The notes under the pieces are model-generated. The model was not told the DNA's origin and ran no database searches. It was given only the letters and a program-made list of their open reading frames with translations. A program made the position numbers and the translations under genes. DNA of 48,953 nt from Desulfobulbaceae bacterium (lineage in GTDB: Bacteria; Desulfobacterota; Desulfobulbia; Desulfobulbales; Desulfobulbaceae): NCBI GenBank assembly GCA_011389815.1, contig JAABTP010000013.1, positions 1-48,953 of the forward strand, in the 5' to 3' direction. The number at the start of each line of letters is the position of its first letter. Position 1 is the stretch's first letter. This document shows, in pieces, positions 16,105 to 25,224 of the stretch.

Positions 16105-17349
16105 TCAGGACTCTTTCTCAAGAGAAACATTTGCAGGCTCCTGCCCGTACAATTCCAGGATATGGCCCATTTTATCCCGTTTACAACGGAGATAATTCAT
16201 GTTTTCACACTCACAGAGCACCTCAATAGGGAGGCGTTCCACAGCCTCTAAACCATAGCCCTCCAGCCCGATAATCTTCTTGGGATTATTGGTCAACAGA
16301 CGCATCTTACGTACCCCGAGGTCGCGGAGCATCTGGGCCCCGATACCGTAATCACGGAGATCCGGTTTAAAACCGAGATGCTCATTCGCCTCCACTGTAT
16401 CCAGTCCTTGGTCTTGCAGATTATAGGCCCTGAGTTTATTCACCAGGCCAATCCCGCGTCCTTCCTGACGCATATATAAAATAACTCCGCTTCCTTCCTG
16501 CTCAACCATGCTCATGGCGGCCTGGAGCTGGGCCCCGCAATCACAGCGGGCAGAACCGAACACATCTCCGGTCAGGCATTCAGAATGTACGCGCACCATA
16601 ACAGGCTCATCCGGGTTGATCTCCCCTTTCACCAAGGCAACATGTTCAAAGGAATCAACATCGTTGGTATAGGCAATGACCTTGAACTCGCCAGCATGCA
16701 GGGTAGGCAGGCGGGATTCCACAGCGCGATGCACCAACACGTCTTCACGCAGGCGATAGGCAACCAAGTCTGCCACAGTGGCGATCTTCAGATCATGCTC
16801 TTTGGCAAATATCTCCAGATCCGGCATTCGAGCCATGGTTCCGTCATCCTTCATGATTTCGCAGATGACCCCGGCAGTCCGCATTCCCGCCAGACGGGCC
16901 AGATCAACCGAACCCTCGGTCTGACCAGTGCGCACTAACACGCCACCCTTGCGGGCACGAAGCGGAAAAATATGGCCCGGGCTGATGATATCGCGGGGGG
17001 TGGCATCTGGGGCAACCGCAGCTTCAATGGTCCTGGCCCGATCAGCCGCAGAAATACCAGTGGTCACGCCAGTACGGGCCTCAATGCTGATGGTGAATCC
17101 GGTTCCATAAGGCGACTGGTTATCCCGCACCATCATGGGCAGTCCCAGCTGATCAATAATATCCGGGCTCATGGTCAGGCAGATCAGGCCACGACCGTGG
17201 GTCGCCATAAAATTAATAGCCTCTGGAGTCACCGACTCAGCGGCCATACAGAGGTCACCCTCATTTTCCCGGTCCTCATCATCCACCAGGATGACCATTT
17301 TTCCGGCCTTGATATCTTCAACAACGTCTTCTATAGGACTGACAGCCAT
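16105..17349 (-). CDS. ribBA: Bifunctional DHBP synthase / GTP cyclohydrolase II
   Basis: This 414-residue enzyme supplies both early branches of riboflavin synthesis. The N-terminal RibB domain makes 3,4-dihydroxy-2-butanone 4-phosphate from ribulose 5-phosphate, marked by [11 protein letters not shown]. The C-terminal RibA domain opens GTP, marked by [18 protein letters not shown] zinc cysteines and [12 protein letters not shown] 17349 is preferred to an upstream in-frame GTG (17358). It lies downstream of ribE in the same direction with a 78-base gap. No ribH or ribD is next to it. Confidence 0.93.
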   Translation of the reverse strand: MAVSPIEDVVEDIKAGKMVILVDDEDRENEGDLCMAAESVTPEAINFMATHGRGLICLTMSPDIIDQLGLPMMVRDNQSPYGTGFTISIEARTGVTTGISAADRARTIEAAVAPDATPRDIISPGHIFPLRARKGGVLVRTGQTEGSVDLARLAGMRTAGVICEIMKDDGTMARMPDLEIFAKEHDLKIATVADLVAYRLREDVLVHRAVESRLPTLHAGEFKVIAYTNDVDSFEHVALVKGEINPDEPVMVRVHSECLTGDVFGSARCDCGAQLQAAMSMVEQEGSGVILYMRQEGRGIGLVNKLRAYNLQDQGLDTVEANEHLGFKPDLRDYGIGAQMLRDLGVRKMRLLTNNPKKIIGLEGYGLEAVERLPIEVLCECENMNYLRCKRDKMGHILELYGQEPANVSLEKES

Positions 17350-17427
17350 GATGCTCACTTAATATTCTGTATGTTGTTACACCCGGTCACCTGAATCAAT
17401 CTGAACCGAGTGGTGCGTTTATCTCTT

Positions 17428-18087
17428 TTATCTCAAAAATCCGTGCTCTGCCAAAAAGGCCCGATTTATTTTACTTTCTTCAGTGCCTGCCCCTGTGGGT
17501 TGTACTGAAAGCAATTTCTCAACGTATTTCCCAATGATATCCACTTCCAGATTGACCTGACTGCCTTGACGGAGATTACCAAGAGTAGTCACTGCCAGGG
17601 TATGGGGAATGATGGACACGGAAAAGCGATTGCCAGAACAGGAGTTCACGGTCAGACTGACCCCATCAATGGTGATCGAACCCTTTTCAATAATATACTT
17701 AGATAAGCTGGCATCAAGAGTAAAGGTGAACAGGGTAAAATCACCTGCTGCCTTGCGCTCCTCTATGCGCCCCAGCGTGTCTACATGACCACTGACCAGA
17801 TGACCGCCCAAGCGGTCGGCCAGTCGCAAGGCTCGTTCCATATTAACCTTGGAACCAACTTCCAGCTGCCCCAAGCTGGTACGGGCCAGACTCTCCGGTG
17901 AGACATCTACCAGGAAACGGCGGCCTTTGATGTCGCGGGCAGTCAGGCAGGCCCCGTTCACCGCAATGGACTCGCCCTCTTCCGGATCAGTCAGGTCAAA
18001 GCCCGCTTCCAGACAGAAGATCATTCCACCACCAGAGGGCCGCTTCTCAATGACCGTTCCTAATCCCTGAATAATACCGGTAAACAT
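17428..18087 (-). CDS. ribE: Riboflavin synthase alpha subunit
   Basis: This 219-residue protein starts with the invariant MFTGIIQGLG. It has two lumazine-binding repeats of about 95 residues (first with AVNGACLT, second with SLTVNS), the arrangement that lets two 6,7-dimethyl-8-ribityllumazine molecules dismutate to riboflavin. It starts three bases after the stop of the TPR gene and precedes ribBA, so the three genes are probably co-transcribed. Length is typical of the family. Confidence 0.93.
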   Translation of the reverse strand: MFTGIIQGLGTVIEKRPSGGGMIFCLEAGFDLTDPEEGESIAVNGACLTARDIKGRRFLVDVSPESLARTSLGQLEVGSKVNMERALRLADRLGGHLVSGHVDTLGRIEERKAAGDFTLFTFTLDASLSKYIIEKGSITIDGVSLTVNSCSGNRFSVSIIPHTLAVTTLGNLRQGSQVNLEVDIIGKYVEKLLSVQPTGAGTEESKINRAFLAEHGFLR

Positions 18088-18090
18088 GGA

Positions 18091-18696
18091 TCAGGCCTGC
18101 TCCAGCTCATCCGCAAGGGCAGCAAACTCTTCAGCCATACGTTTATGCTTGAAATTCTTATGGATAGAGGAAACCGTACGATAGGTATCTGCCGCTTTCT
18201 GGTTATCTCCTTTTTCCCGGTACAGCTCGGCAATGACCGTCATGACCTCAACCATTCCTTTGGGATTTTTGGTCAAATGGTAATGCTCAACTATATCCAA
18301 GAGGATCTCCATTGCCTTGTCCAACTCACCCTGCTTTTGGTAGATCGCAGCGATCTTTTTATTCAGGGCCAGGATAGAAAAAGAGTCTCCTTCTTTCTCG
18401 CAGATGGCATAGGCCCGTCGGTAATGCTCCAGGGCTGCTGTATAGTCCTGTTTCTCTAAGCAGACATCACCAAGCCGATCCGAGGCATTGGCAACACCCT
18501 GCTCATCGCCTTTTTCCTCAAATCCTTTCAGGGCATTATGAAAGGACATGGCAGCCATATTATAATCGCCTTTTTTAAACTGCTCACGACCTTGCAGGTA
18601 ATCGCGTTTGGCAGGATCTTTTTTCAACTCCTCTTCTCGGGCCTTTTCCGGGTCAGCCGGGCCGATGGAGTTTAAGGGCTGAATAGATGTGGACAT
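18091..18696 (-). CDS. Tetratricopeptide-repeat protein
   Basis: This 201-residue soluble protein consists of about four or five TPR units after a charged N-terminus. Examples are YLQGREQFKKGDYNMAAMSF, ASDRLGDVCLEKQDYTAALE and AELYREKGDNQKAADTYR. There is no signal peptide or membrane span. TPRs scaffold protein complexes, but no partner is evident. It is tightly linked to ribE (three bases), which may reflect co-transcription only. Confidence 0.8.
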   Translation of the reverse strand: MSTSIQPLNSIGPADPEKAREEELKKDPAKRDYLQGREQFKKGDYNMAAMSFHNALKGFEEKGDEQGVANASDRLGDVCLEKQDYTAALEHYRRAYAICEKEGDSFSILALNKKIAAIYQKQGELDKAMEILLDIVEHYHLTKNPKGMVEVMTVIAELYREKGDNQKAADTYRTVSSIHKNFKHKRMAEEFAALADELEQA

Positions 18697-18790
18697 TGGT
18701 TTTCTCCGTGTGTTACTTCAAATTAATCAATATATTTCGTCGTGGGATTCCCCAACGATTTTTTCTATATCAACGAACGAGAAAGATTGA

Positions 18791-19270
18791 TTAGGAACCT
18801 TTCTTTTTCAGACTCTCCATCCGCTTCCAAAGCCGACACAAAGCCTCCCGAGCCTCGGGGTTCTCAACATTCTCCGCCATAGAACGAAACGCCTGCTCAG
18901 CATCTGCATCAACATCAAGCGGCGGTGGAACATACTCTTCTGTGGGCGTATCAATCAGCTCCGCAGGCTGCAAGACCCAACGGATATCCCCCACAGTCAG
19001 TGCTCCTTGCAGAAAACCATTGATGCTATCAATGATCTCTGTCTTGCTGAAATTCATCTGCTGCATCCAGACAGAATTATGGGCATAGATCCAGAGATCT
19101 TTTCTCCGAAAATAGGCAGGCATGCTGTACTTGGCAAATGCCTCACCGACCAGCTGGGGCCAGCGCTGTACCAACTTAAAGAGATGCCACTGATTTCCCC
19201 ATTGCTGATACCCGTACACATCTGATAGGGTTTCAGTCAGCGGGACAAGTTTTCTCCTTTTTTCAGCCAT
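18791..19270 (-). CDS. DUF721 / DciA-like protein
   Basis: This 159-residue protein matches the DUF721 family, whose members include the DnaB helicase operator DciA. The diagnostic part is WPQLVGEAFAKYSMPAYFRR, followed by LWIYAHNSVWMQQMNF, a KH-like fold typical of the family. Family members are often about 100-160 residues. ATG 19270 is chosen because the extra upstream residues are hydrophobic and non-family. The C-terminal third is acidic and not conserved. A replication role is plausible from the family but not shown here. Confidence 0.7.
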   Translation of the reverse strand: MAEKRRKLVPLTETLSDVYGYQQWGNQWHLFKLVQRWPQLVGEAFAKYSMPAYFRRKDLWIYAHNSVWMQQMNFSKTEIIDSINGFLQGALTVGDIRWVLQPAELIDTPTEEYVPPPLDVDADAEQAFRSMAENVENPEAREALCRLWKRMESLKKKGS

Positions 19271-19374
19271 GTTGCGCTCTACAATCCTCCCGATACAGAG
19301 AAAGAAAAAGGTCAAGTATAACAGAACACCGATAGAGTGTATACCCTTTTTCCGAAGAGTTCAGGAGATAAAAA

Positions 19375-19412
19375 AAAGGACAGCGCTCACAATATGTGAA
19401 AGCTATCCTTTC
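19375..19412. terminator. Long hairpin terminator, probably bidirectional
   Basis: AAAGGACAGC pairs with GCTATCCTTT (one mismatch), enclosing an inner TCACA/TGTGA stem. A-runs precede it and a T-rich run follows, so it can work in either direction between the toxin-antitoxin pair and the DUF721 gene. Confidence 0.55.
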
Positions 19413-19725
19413 TTTGTCAGCATTGATTTCCTTACCGGGTAATTGAGGTCAGAGCCTGATTAACCTGCAATTTGGAAAACAAACGTGGTCTGTCGCTCAT
19501 TTTTAATGGATGGATAATGAGGCGTTTACGGAGTATCCTCTGGAAACAGTGGCAGAATCCGCAATCCCGTGTCCGGGAGCTGAAGAAACGGGAGTATTAC
19601 TCTTGGTCTTTTTCTTCCTGGTATACAACTTCTGTCCTGATCAGCCGAACCGCCTTAGTACGCAATCCGTATGCTTGATGGTGTGGAAGGGGCCAGTCAG
19701 TGATGGCTGTTCTTATCCCGATCTT
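19413..19725. other. 313-bp gap, no gene recognised
   Basis: The sequence between the hairpin and the RelE-like toxin gene gives only short frames without family similarity in any direction. Confidence 0.4.
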
Positions 19726-19980
19726 TCATTTCTTATACACATTTTTTCGATGTTGGATTCTAAGAATCAAGATGGAATCATTAAGAATTGTAAAGATAAC
19801 ACGATAATTTCCTACTCGATATTTTCTTAAACCAGCAAATTGACCTTTTAATTCTGGCAGTTCCTCTGTTAACGCAGGAAGTTCCAGGGTTATTTTCTTT
19901 AAAATTCGATCAGCTTCAGAATGATCTATTTTTTTCAAATCTTTTGCAACTGACTTTTTAAAAGTGATATTATAGACCAA
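19726..19980 (-). CDS. RelE/ParE-family toxin
   Basis: This 84-residue basic protein matches the RelE/ParE superfamily: YNITFKKSVAKDLKKI at the start, LKGQFAGLRKYRVGNYRVIF in the middle and ILRIQHRKNVYKK at the end. RelE members cut mRNA on the ribosome, whereas ParE members poison gyrase; the RVGNYRVIF and HRK residues favour the RelE group. It starts with TTG and overlaps the antitoxin gene by 11 bases, the usual order with antitoxin first. Confidence 0.85.
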   Translation of the reverse strand: MVYNITFKKSVAKDLKKIDHSEADRILKKITLELPALTEELPELKGQFAGLRKYRVGNYRVIFTILNDSILILRIQHRKNVYKK

Positions 19981-20188
19981 TTTCTTCTCTTATTTCTTCA
20001 ATAGATACTATAGGATCAGAAGTATCTCGAAGTCGATCAAGACTTACTTGTAAATCTGCTTGGTTTTGTAAATACCCCTCAAGTGCCTTTTGTACAAGAA
20101 AAGATTTGGATCTTTCTGTGGCTACAGCGACATTGCTCAGTTTTTTTGCAAGTTCATCTGGTAATCTTACTGAAAGTGCGGTGCTCAT
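19970..20188 (-). CDS. Ribbon-helix-helix antitoxin
   Basis: This 72-residue protein has an N-terminal ribbon-helix-helix DNA-binding segment (ALSVRLPDELAKKLSNVA, then RSKSFLVQKALEGYL) and an acidic C-terminal tail (IVSIEEIREEIGL) that would wrap the toxin. It has a good ribosome site (GGAGG) and overlaps the toxin start. It presumably represses its own promoter at 20223-20251. Confidence 0.82.
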   Translation of the reverse strand: MSTALSVRLPDELAKKLSNVAVATERSKSFLVQKALEGYLQNQADLQVSLDRLRDTSDPIVSIEEIREEIGL

Positions 20189-20214
20189 ATTCTATTGCCT
20201 CCTTTGTCTTTCTT

Positions 20215-20251
20215 TGTAACACAATGTAATACATTTTTACACCTAAGTCAA
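20215..20251 (-). promoter_or_regulatory. Promoter and likely operator of the RelE-type module
   Basis: On the minus strand, TTGACT (20251-20246), 17 bases and TACATT (20228-20223) form a promoter. An imperfect inverted repeat, on the + strand TGTAACACAATGTAATACA (20215-20233), covers the -10 and is a likely antitoxin operator. Confidence 0.5.
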
Positions 20252-20286
20252 TCGGTAGTAACACTCCCCCCTCGCTCATCATCCCC

Positions 20287-21699
20287 TCATTTCACATACG
20301 ACACAGGCAAAATAAAATAAAAGTTATTCCCCTCCGACGTTTGCTCATAACCAACAATCCCGCCGTGCAACTCAACAACATGCTGAATAAAGGCTAACCC
20401 GTGACCAGTCCCATACACACCTGCGCTTCCTTTACCGCGCACCCCTTCCTGAAAAATAAAAGGCGCTTCTTCCGGGTCAAGATGAGGCCCTGTGCTGAAC
20501 ACATTGAACTTCACCCCCTGTTCACCGCATTCAGGGAAGTTATCCATCACCTCACGTCCATAAGCAATGGCTTTTCGTTTCTTGCCATCCTGAGTGGTGA
20601 TTTCACGGGCATACTTGGCAGCATTGGAAAAAAGGTTGGCATAGACCTGAGAAAGCAGGCCAAAATCCACGACAAGCTGAAATTCTTCATCCAGCATATT
20701 ATTGGGCCGATCAACGGTTATATTGGCGGCCCGCAAACGGCTGGCATAGTTTTCCAGCTGCGGAAGAATAATCTCTTTTTCAACAAAACAACGCTTGGGA
20801 CGCAACACCAAATGCCCGCTTTCAAAATGTTCACGCCGAAAAAGACTTTCTAAAAACAAACTGATATTAGAATGATGCTTGACTATTTCAGAGTGATAAA
20901 ACAACAAATCATCACTCAAACTGTCACATCGGCTGAGGCAACTTTCACAGTTTGGAGAGGCAATATCTGAATCGGTGGTTTTCCGTATCTGATCCCGAAG
21001 ACCTTCAAGTTCTATTATTTTTTTCCGTAGCTTATTAAAGAGATGGCGGAAATACATATTCGGCACAATCACATTATGCTCAATATCCATCACCAGGGTA
21101 TTGATAAATTTCAGGTGATCAATATTTTGCAAGGCAATGAGCCGGTTATGAAGATTATAACCAATTCGGTTTGTGTATTTATTGAGAAAAAAACGATCAT
21201 CAGCAGAGAGCTTGCCTAAGGGCGTAACACTGAACATTCCCAGGATGCGATTCCTGGTATAGACCTTAGCAGAAGAACATCGTTCAGTGCTTCTGTTCTG
21301 TCCTGGTGTTTTTGAAACAACTCCCGGGTCTTCAGCAGGCATTTTGTTATAGATAGGAACGATATATGAATTTTTACTTTGATACGGTGATCCCCGTAAG
21401 GTGATATGCTCTGGGGCTGTTCTTTTTTCAGAACAAATCCCGTGGCTGCTATTGCAGGCCAAATAGAGCCTTTTGCTTTCTTCATCCAAGAGATACAAGG
21501 CACTATCAAGACCGGTCATCTCCAAGGGCACAGCGACACAGATCCGGTAAAAATCTTCCAGCGCATCATACTCCTGAGCAAGATCGAAAAAGGCTTTTAA
21601 AAAATCATTAAACTCGGAAGTAAAATTATATCGCTCATAACTCTTTGACTTTTCCCGTATCCGTTGACAAATTTTTTGTAGATCTGAACAATGCTGCAC
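20287..21699 (-). CDS. GAF-containing sensor histidine kinase-like protein
   Basis: This 470-residue cytosolic protein has a GAF-like domain at about residues 45-195 (MTGLDSALYLLDEESKRLYL ... LGMFSVTPLG). A helical dimerisation segment follows, with DIEHNVIVPNMYFRHLF in the position of the phospho-acceptor H-box. The HATPase domain has an N-box (QVYANLFSNAAKYA) and GTGHGLAFIQHVVELHGG. The G1 region reads VFSTGPHLD, not the usual D-x-G-x-G. A CESCLSRC cysteine cluster precedes the ATPase. No response regulator is adjacent. It may be an atypical kinase or ATP-binding sensor. Confidence 0.72.
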   Translation of the reverse strand: MQHCSDLQKICQRIREKSKSYERYNFTSEFNDFLKAFFDLAQEYDALEDFYRICVAVPLEMTGLDSALYLLDEESKRLYLACNSSHGICSEKRTAPEHITLRGSPYQSKNSYIVPIYNKMPAEDPGVVSKTPGQNRSTERCSSAKVYTRNRILGMFSVTPLGKLSADDRFFLNKYTNRIGYNLHNRLIALQNIDHLKFINTLVMDIEHNVIVPNMYFRHLFNKLRKKIIELEGLRDQIRKTTDSDIASPNCESCLSRCDSLSDDLLFYHSEIVKHHSNISLFLESLFRREHFESGHLVLRPKRCFVEKEIILPQLENYASRLRAANITVDRPNNMLDEEFQLVVDFGLLSQVYANLFSNAAKYAREITTQDGKKRKAIAYGREVMDNFPECGEQGVKFNVFSTGPHLDPEEAPFIFQEGVRGKGSAGVYGTGHGLAFIQHVVELHGGIVGYEQTSEGNNFYFILPVSYVK

Positions 21700-21807
21700 T
21701 CTGCCTCCTCCATTTTAACGAGCGTTCTTACAAAAACAACCAGAAGAAATACATTGTCAGGACACTCTTAATAAAAGCAAAAAAAGAGTATAATCCTTAG
21801 CGGTTCA

Positions 21808-22341
21808 TTACTTATTATCAAGCACTACTTCATCTCGTGCCTGATCCTCGGACAACAACACATCAACCCGTTCTGCATCATCAGCCCGAATACAGATTCC
21901 GTTATAATCTGGCTGAATGGGAAGCTCACGCCCCTGACGGTCAACCAGAACAGCCAACTGAATGGAACGGGGACGCCCGTAATCCATTATCGCATCCATC
22001 GCAGCGCGGATCGTACGCCCAGTGAAAATAACATCATCCACCAGCACAACATCCTTATCTTCAACTGTGAATTCGATATTGGTCTTACGAACAATAGGAT
22101 TCTGGGAAATCAGACTCCAGTCATCCCGATACAAAGTGATGTCTACACTGGCTATTGGTACCTCGTTATCCTCATGGATGGTGATCTTCTCATGCAACCG
22201 GGAGGCCATAAAAACGCCACCCGTATGAATACCAATAAGGGCTAAATTATCAACACCCTGATTGCGCTCAATAATCTCCATAGCCAAGCGTTCGATGCTC
22301 CGTTCAATGGCCTCGTTGTTCATAACAATACGGGCGGACAT
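21808..22341 (-). CDS. pyrR: PyrR bifunctional regulator / uracil phosphoribosyltransferase
   Basis: This 177-residue phosphoribosyltransferase-fold protein has the PRPP motif VVLVDDVIFTGRTIRAAMDA and the ELPIQPDYNGICI C-terminal segment of PyrR. In Firmicutes it binds pyr mRNA; in Gram-negatives it may act mainly as an enzyme or regulator. ATG 22341 follows AGAGGTTAATT and lies two bases after purN, so they are co-transcribed. No pyrimidine genes are adjacent and no pyr leader was recognised here. Confidence 0.9.
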   Translation of the reverse strand: MSARIVMNNEAIERSIERLAMEIIERNQGVDNLALIGIHTGGVFMASRLHEKITIHEDNEVPIASVDITLYRDDWSLISQNPIVRKTNIEFTVEDKDVVLVDDVIFTGRTIRAAMDAIMDYGRPRSIQLAVLVDRQGRELPIQPDYNGICIRADDAERVDVLLSEDQARDEVVLDNK

Positions 22342-22343
22342 AA

Positions 22344-22919
22344 TTAACCTCTGTTCCAAAAATAAGCAGGACCCTTTTCATCAACCAGATTAATGGCTTC
22401 AGGAAAGGCCTCGCATTCTTGCGCAAATACCTTATCTGCAATATCATCAGGTGCATCAGCAGGTTCTAACGAGATACATTTTTGCAGGATGATAGGACCT
22501 TCATCATAAATCTCATTGGCAAAATGAACCGTACAACCGCTGACAGTACAGCCTCTGGCCTTGACAGCCTCATGGACATGATGGCCGTAAAAACCTGGGC
22601 CACAAAACGAAGGAATTAAAGAAGGATGAATATTAACAACCCGTTGTTGCAAGGATTCTGGTGGCTCATACAGTTTCAGATAGCCGGCAAGAGTGATCAG
22701 GTCAATATCATAGTTAGCCAGGATACTATTAATGGCTGCATTATCAGCAGCATGAAAGGCAGGATAACCGTATCTCTTCGCTTTCTCCACCCCCAAGGCA
22801 TCATGAATATTGGAGATAACCACTTGAATTTCCGCTTTCATTGTTCCCGCCTCAATATGTTCATGAAAATTATCCAAGGTCCTGCCTGAACCGGATAACA
22901 GCACTGCTATCTTCTGCAT
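22344..22919 (-). CDS. purN: Phosphoribosylglycinamide formyltransferase
   Basis: This 191-residue enzyme transfers formyl from 10-formyl-THF to GAR in purine synthesis. The active-site block reads VNIHPSLIPSF with the catalytic N-x-H, followed by GCTVHFANEIYDEGPII with the conserved Asp. It also has the GSGRTLDNF phosphate-binding loop. The GSG-R-T form differs slightly from the common GSGSN loop. ATG 22919 is chosen over 22922 because of spacing from AAGGAG. It lies in a purine/pyrimidine operon with the IMP cyclohydrolase gene upstream. Confidence 0.9.
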   Translation of the reverse strand: MQKIAVLLSGSGRTLDNFHEHIEAGTMKAEIQVVISNIHDALGVEKAKRYGYPAFHAADNAAINSILANYDIDLITLAGYLKLYEPPESLQQRVVNIHPSLIPSFCGPGFYGHHVHEAVKARGCTVSGCTVHFANEIYDEGPIILQKCISLEPADAPDDIADKVFAQECEAFPEAINLVDEKGPAYFWNRG

Positions 22920-22999
22920 CATCTTCTCCTTTTCCTGCACAGAGGAAAAACAAAGGGCGGCGCAACAGCACCACCCTCTTGTTGCTCTTCTTTCCGGCT

Positions 23000-23620
23000 T
23001 TATTCCCCATTTAAAAAAGGATTACTGTCTACATCTACCTTAACCAGCCAATCAGCAATGGCTGTGTCATAGGCTGAGGTCAGCTGAAAAACCTTAACAG
23101 CCAGCTTGAATCGGGTCTTCAAAGTGGTGTTGCCGGTCTCACGAATTTCCGCCAGAACCTGATCGTAATCCGCAGGATCAACAATCACGGTGACATCCCG
23201 AAAGTTCTTTGCTGCTGCCCGCAACATGGTCGGTCCACCAATATCAATATTCTCAATAGCATCATCAAGGCTACAGTTAGGGTCAGCCACGGTTTTCTCA
23301 AAGGCATAGAGATTGACCGCAATAATATCAATAGGATTGATCCCATGCTCTGCGCATTGCTGCTGATGATCGGCATTTTCCCGCTGATTAAGAATACCGC
23401 CATGCACCAAGGGATGCAGGGTCTTGACCCGTCCATCCAGCATTTCCGGGAATCCGGTGAACTCAGAAACATCCTTGACTGCGATGCCGTTGTCCCGCAT
23501 TTTTTGGGCAGTCCCGCCAGTAGACAGGATCTCAATGCCCATTTCGGTTAATGCCTTGGCAAAATCCTCAATGCCGGATTTATCGGTCAGGCTGATTAAG
23601 GCCCTTGTTGCTTTGTTCAT
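23000..23620 (-). CDS. purH: Stand-alone IMP cyclohydrolase (N-terminal PurH domain)
   Basis: The 206 residues correspond to only the MGS-like IMP cyclohydrolase half of bifunctional Pur[46 protein letters not shown] and [16 protein letters not shown]. The roughly 300-residue AICAR transformylase domain is absent and the protein ends cleanly after [11 protein letters not shown], so this is a separated enzyme and not an accident. It would close FAICAR to IMP. The transformylase must be encoded elsewhere. It is upstream of purN in the same operon. Confidence 0.9.
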   Translation of the reverse strand: MNKATRALISLTDKSGIEDFAKALTEMGIEILSTGGTAQKMRDNGIAVKDVSEFTGFPEMLDGRVKTLHPLVHGGILNQRENADHQQQCAEHGINPIDIIAVNLYAFEKTVADPNCSLDDAIENIDIGGPTMLRAAAKNFRDVTVIVDPADYDQVLAEIRETGNTTLKTRFKLAVKVFQLTSAYDTAIADWLVKVDVDSNPFLNGE

Positions 23621-23651
23621 TTTTTCTTTCCTCGCTCAAATAAACTCCTAC

Positions 23652-23670
23652 CCCTCCCCTCTGGGGAGGG
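23652..23670. terminator. Perfect GC-rich hairpin between hslR and purH
   Basis: CCCTCCCC and GGGGAGGG pair perfectly around a TCT loop. No strong U-run follows in the minus direction, so it may attenuate, stabilise ends, or be a dispersed repeat related to the hairpin at 12713. Confidence 0.35.
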
Positions 23671-23749
23671 ACAACAAAAAATGAAAGCTGGTCGATAACT
23701 CGAACAAGGTATTCGACCCTTTCATAGACATTGTGGCTACGTTATTTTC

Positions 23750-24151
23750 TTATTCCTTACGCAGAAACTTCCTGATTTTGCGACGATCCCGTTTATCAGG
23801 TCGTCCTTCAGGCCGGGAGGCCGATGCTTTGACCAAACGCCGTTGCTCACGGGCTTGCTCACGCTGGGCCTGCGATTCTTCAGTCTCTTCATACAGCGTT
23901 TGAGCCACCTTGGCTGGCCCCCGCCGGGCACTCAGGGCCAGGATAATAACTATGTATTCCTCAGTGCCCCGCTTGATTCTGAGCTGCTCTCCCCCTTGAA
24001 CAAGCCGGGAAGGCTTTACCCGCTTGCCATTGAGATGAACATGGCCGCCACTCACCGCTTTTGAGGCTAAGGAACGTGTTTTAAAAAAACGGGCAGCCCA
24101 GAGCCATTTATCCAGACGAACAGCGGTGTCCTGCGTATCTTTGTTTGTCAT
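23750..24151 (-). CDS. hslR: S4-domain RNA-binding protein, Hsp15-like
   Basis: This 133-residue basic protein has an N-terminal S4 domain: VRLDKWLWAARFFKTRSLAS then GGHVHLNGKRVKPSRLVQGG. A helical, arginine- and lysine-rich C-terminal tail follows (EGRPDKRDRRKIRKF). It matches HslR (Hsp15), which binds free 50S subunits carrying nascent peptidyl-tRNA and helps rescue stalled ribosomes. It starts the minus-strand nucleotide-synthesis cluster. Confidence 0.85.
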   Translation of the reverse strand: MTNKDTQDTAVRLDKWLWAARFFKTRSLASKAVSGGHVHLNGKRVKPSRLVQGGEQLRIKRGTEEYIVIILALSARRGPAKVAQTLYEETEESQAQREQAREQRRLVKASASRPEGRPDKRDRRKIRKFLRKE

Positions 24152-24401
24152 TTTTCCGGTCTTTTTATCTTCTGTTGGCTTTTCTTACAATGTCATCAAA
24201 TAATAGGATTTTTGAAAAAGTGCAAGAGGAACTGTGGGTTCAATTTTGCACGACAAAAAAATATTATCTTATGCTTGTCGAAAAAAATATGGTAATACTG
24301 CTCACTGTCTCAGCGATATGCAATACTAAGGAAATCTCCAAACAATAAAACCCCTTTTTTCGGGACGTTCCAATTTTCCAATTCTGACAGGAATAACTCC
24401 T

Positions 24402-25178
24402 ATGAAATTACAATCTGTCGGCATAAAAAACTTTACCTGTCCTGTTTCCATTCGGGAACAACAGGGCGGTGTACAGCAGACTGTTGCTGCAATCAAGCTG
24501 CAGGCTGCTCTTCCTCACCACTTTAAACAATCCTGCCTTGAGACTTTTACCTGTATTCTGGCAAAATATCAAAGAGATATGCACACAAAAATTTTTCCGG
24601 AACTCTTAACAGACGTACAGAGTAACCTCCAGGCAGAGCAGGCAGAATTGGAGATGCAGTTTCCTTACTTTATCGCCAAACAGGCCCCTGTCACCAGAAC
24701 ATCAAGTCTGATGGAGTATGACTGTTCCTTTATAGGCAGTATTGACAGTCACGTTGACAATCAAAAGCATAAGCTCCTGTTACGGGTCAGCGTTCCTTTA
24801 ACGACGCTTTGCCCCTGCTCCAAAGAAATCAGTCAGCAGGGAGCACATAACCAACGGGCGGAAGTCGTTCTGACTGTGCAGCCTTCTGGTTTTATATGGC
24901 TGGAAGAGCTGATCACCATGGTGGAAAGCTGCGGCTCCTGCGAACTCTATGCCCTGCTGAAACGACCTGATGAAAAATTTGTGACTGAAGAAGCCTATGC
25001 AAACCCCATGTTTGTTGAAGATGTGGTGAGAAAGGTCGCTCAAAAAGCAAAAAATCATGAGACCATAGGCTGGTTCTCAGTCAGTGTGGAGAGCTTCGAA
25101 TCCATTCATAAACACAGTGCCTATGCCTATGTAGACAGTAGAGATCTGAACCAGGAGTGTCAAAGTACAAAGGACTGA
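24402..25178 (+). CDS. folE2: GTP cyclohydrolase FolE2 (type IB)
   Basis: This 258-residue tunnelling-fold enzyme converts GTP to dihydroneopterin triphosphate for folate (and queuosine-type) pathways. The family hallmark LCPCSKEIS sits at about residue 136 with the metal-binding cysteine. QSVGIKNFTCPVSI, NQRAEVVLTV and FVEDVVRKV are also family blocks. Type IB enzymes can use several metals and are often kept for zinc-poor conditions. No Zur site was recognised upstream. It converges with the gabD-like gene. Confidence 0.9.
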   Translation: MKLQSVGIKNFTCPVSIREQQGGVQQTVAAIKLQAALPHHFKQSCLETFTCILAKYQRDMHTKIFPELLTDVQSNLQAEQAELEMQFPYFIAKQAPVTRTSSLMEYDCSFIGSIDSHVDNQKHKLLLRVSVPLTTLCPCSKEISQQGAHNQRAEVVLTVQPSGFIWLEELITMVESCGSCELYALLKRPDEKFVTEEAYANPMFVEDVVRKVAQKAKNHETIGWFSVSVESFESIHKHSAYAYVDSRDLNQECQSTKD

Positions 25179-25224
25179 GCCGGGGAGGCTCCTCACAGTC
25201 CATCTCGCACCTGTTTACCTGTTT

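Noticed and set aside
17350-17427. FMN riboswitch before ribBA
   Set aside because: The 78-base gap is too short and lacks the conserved FMN-element segments; the region upstream of the TPR-ribE-ribBA group also shows none.
24152-24401. Riboswitch or Zur operator upstream of folE2
   Set aside because: I could not find a conserved riboswitch core or a convincing palindromic Zur site in the AT-rich leader.
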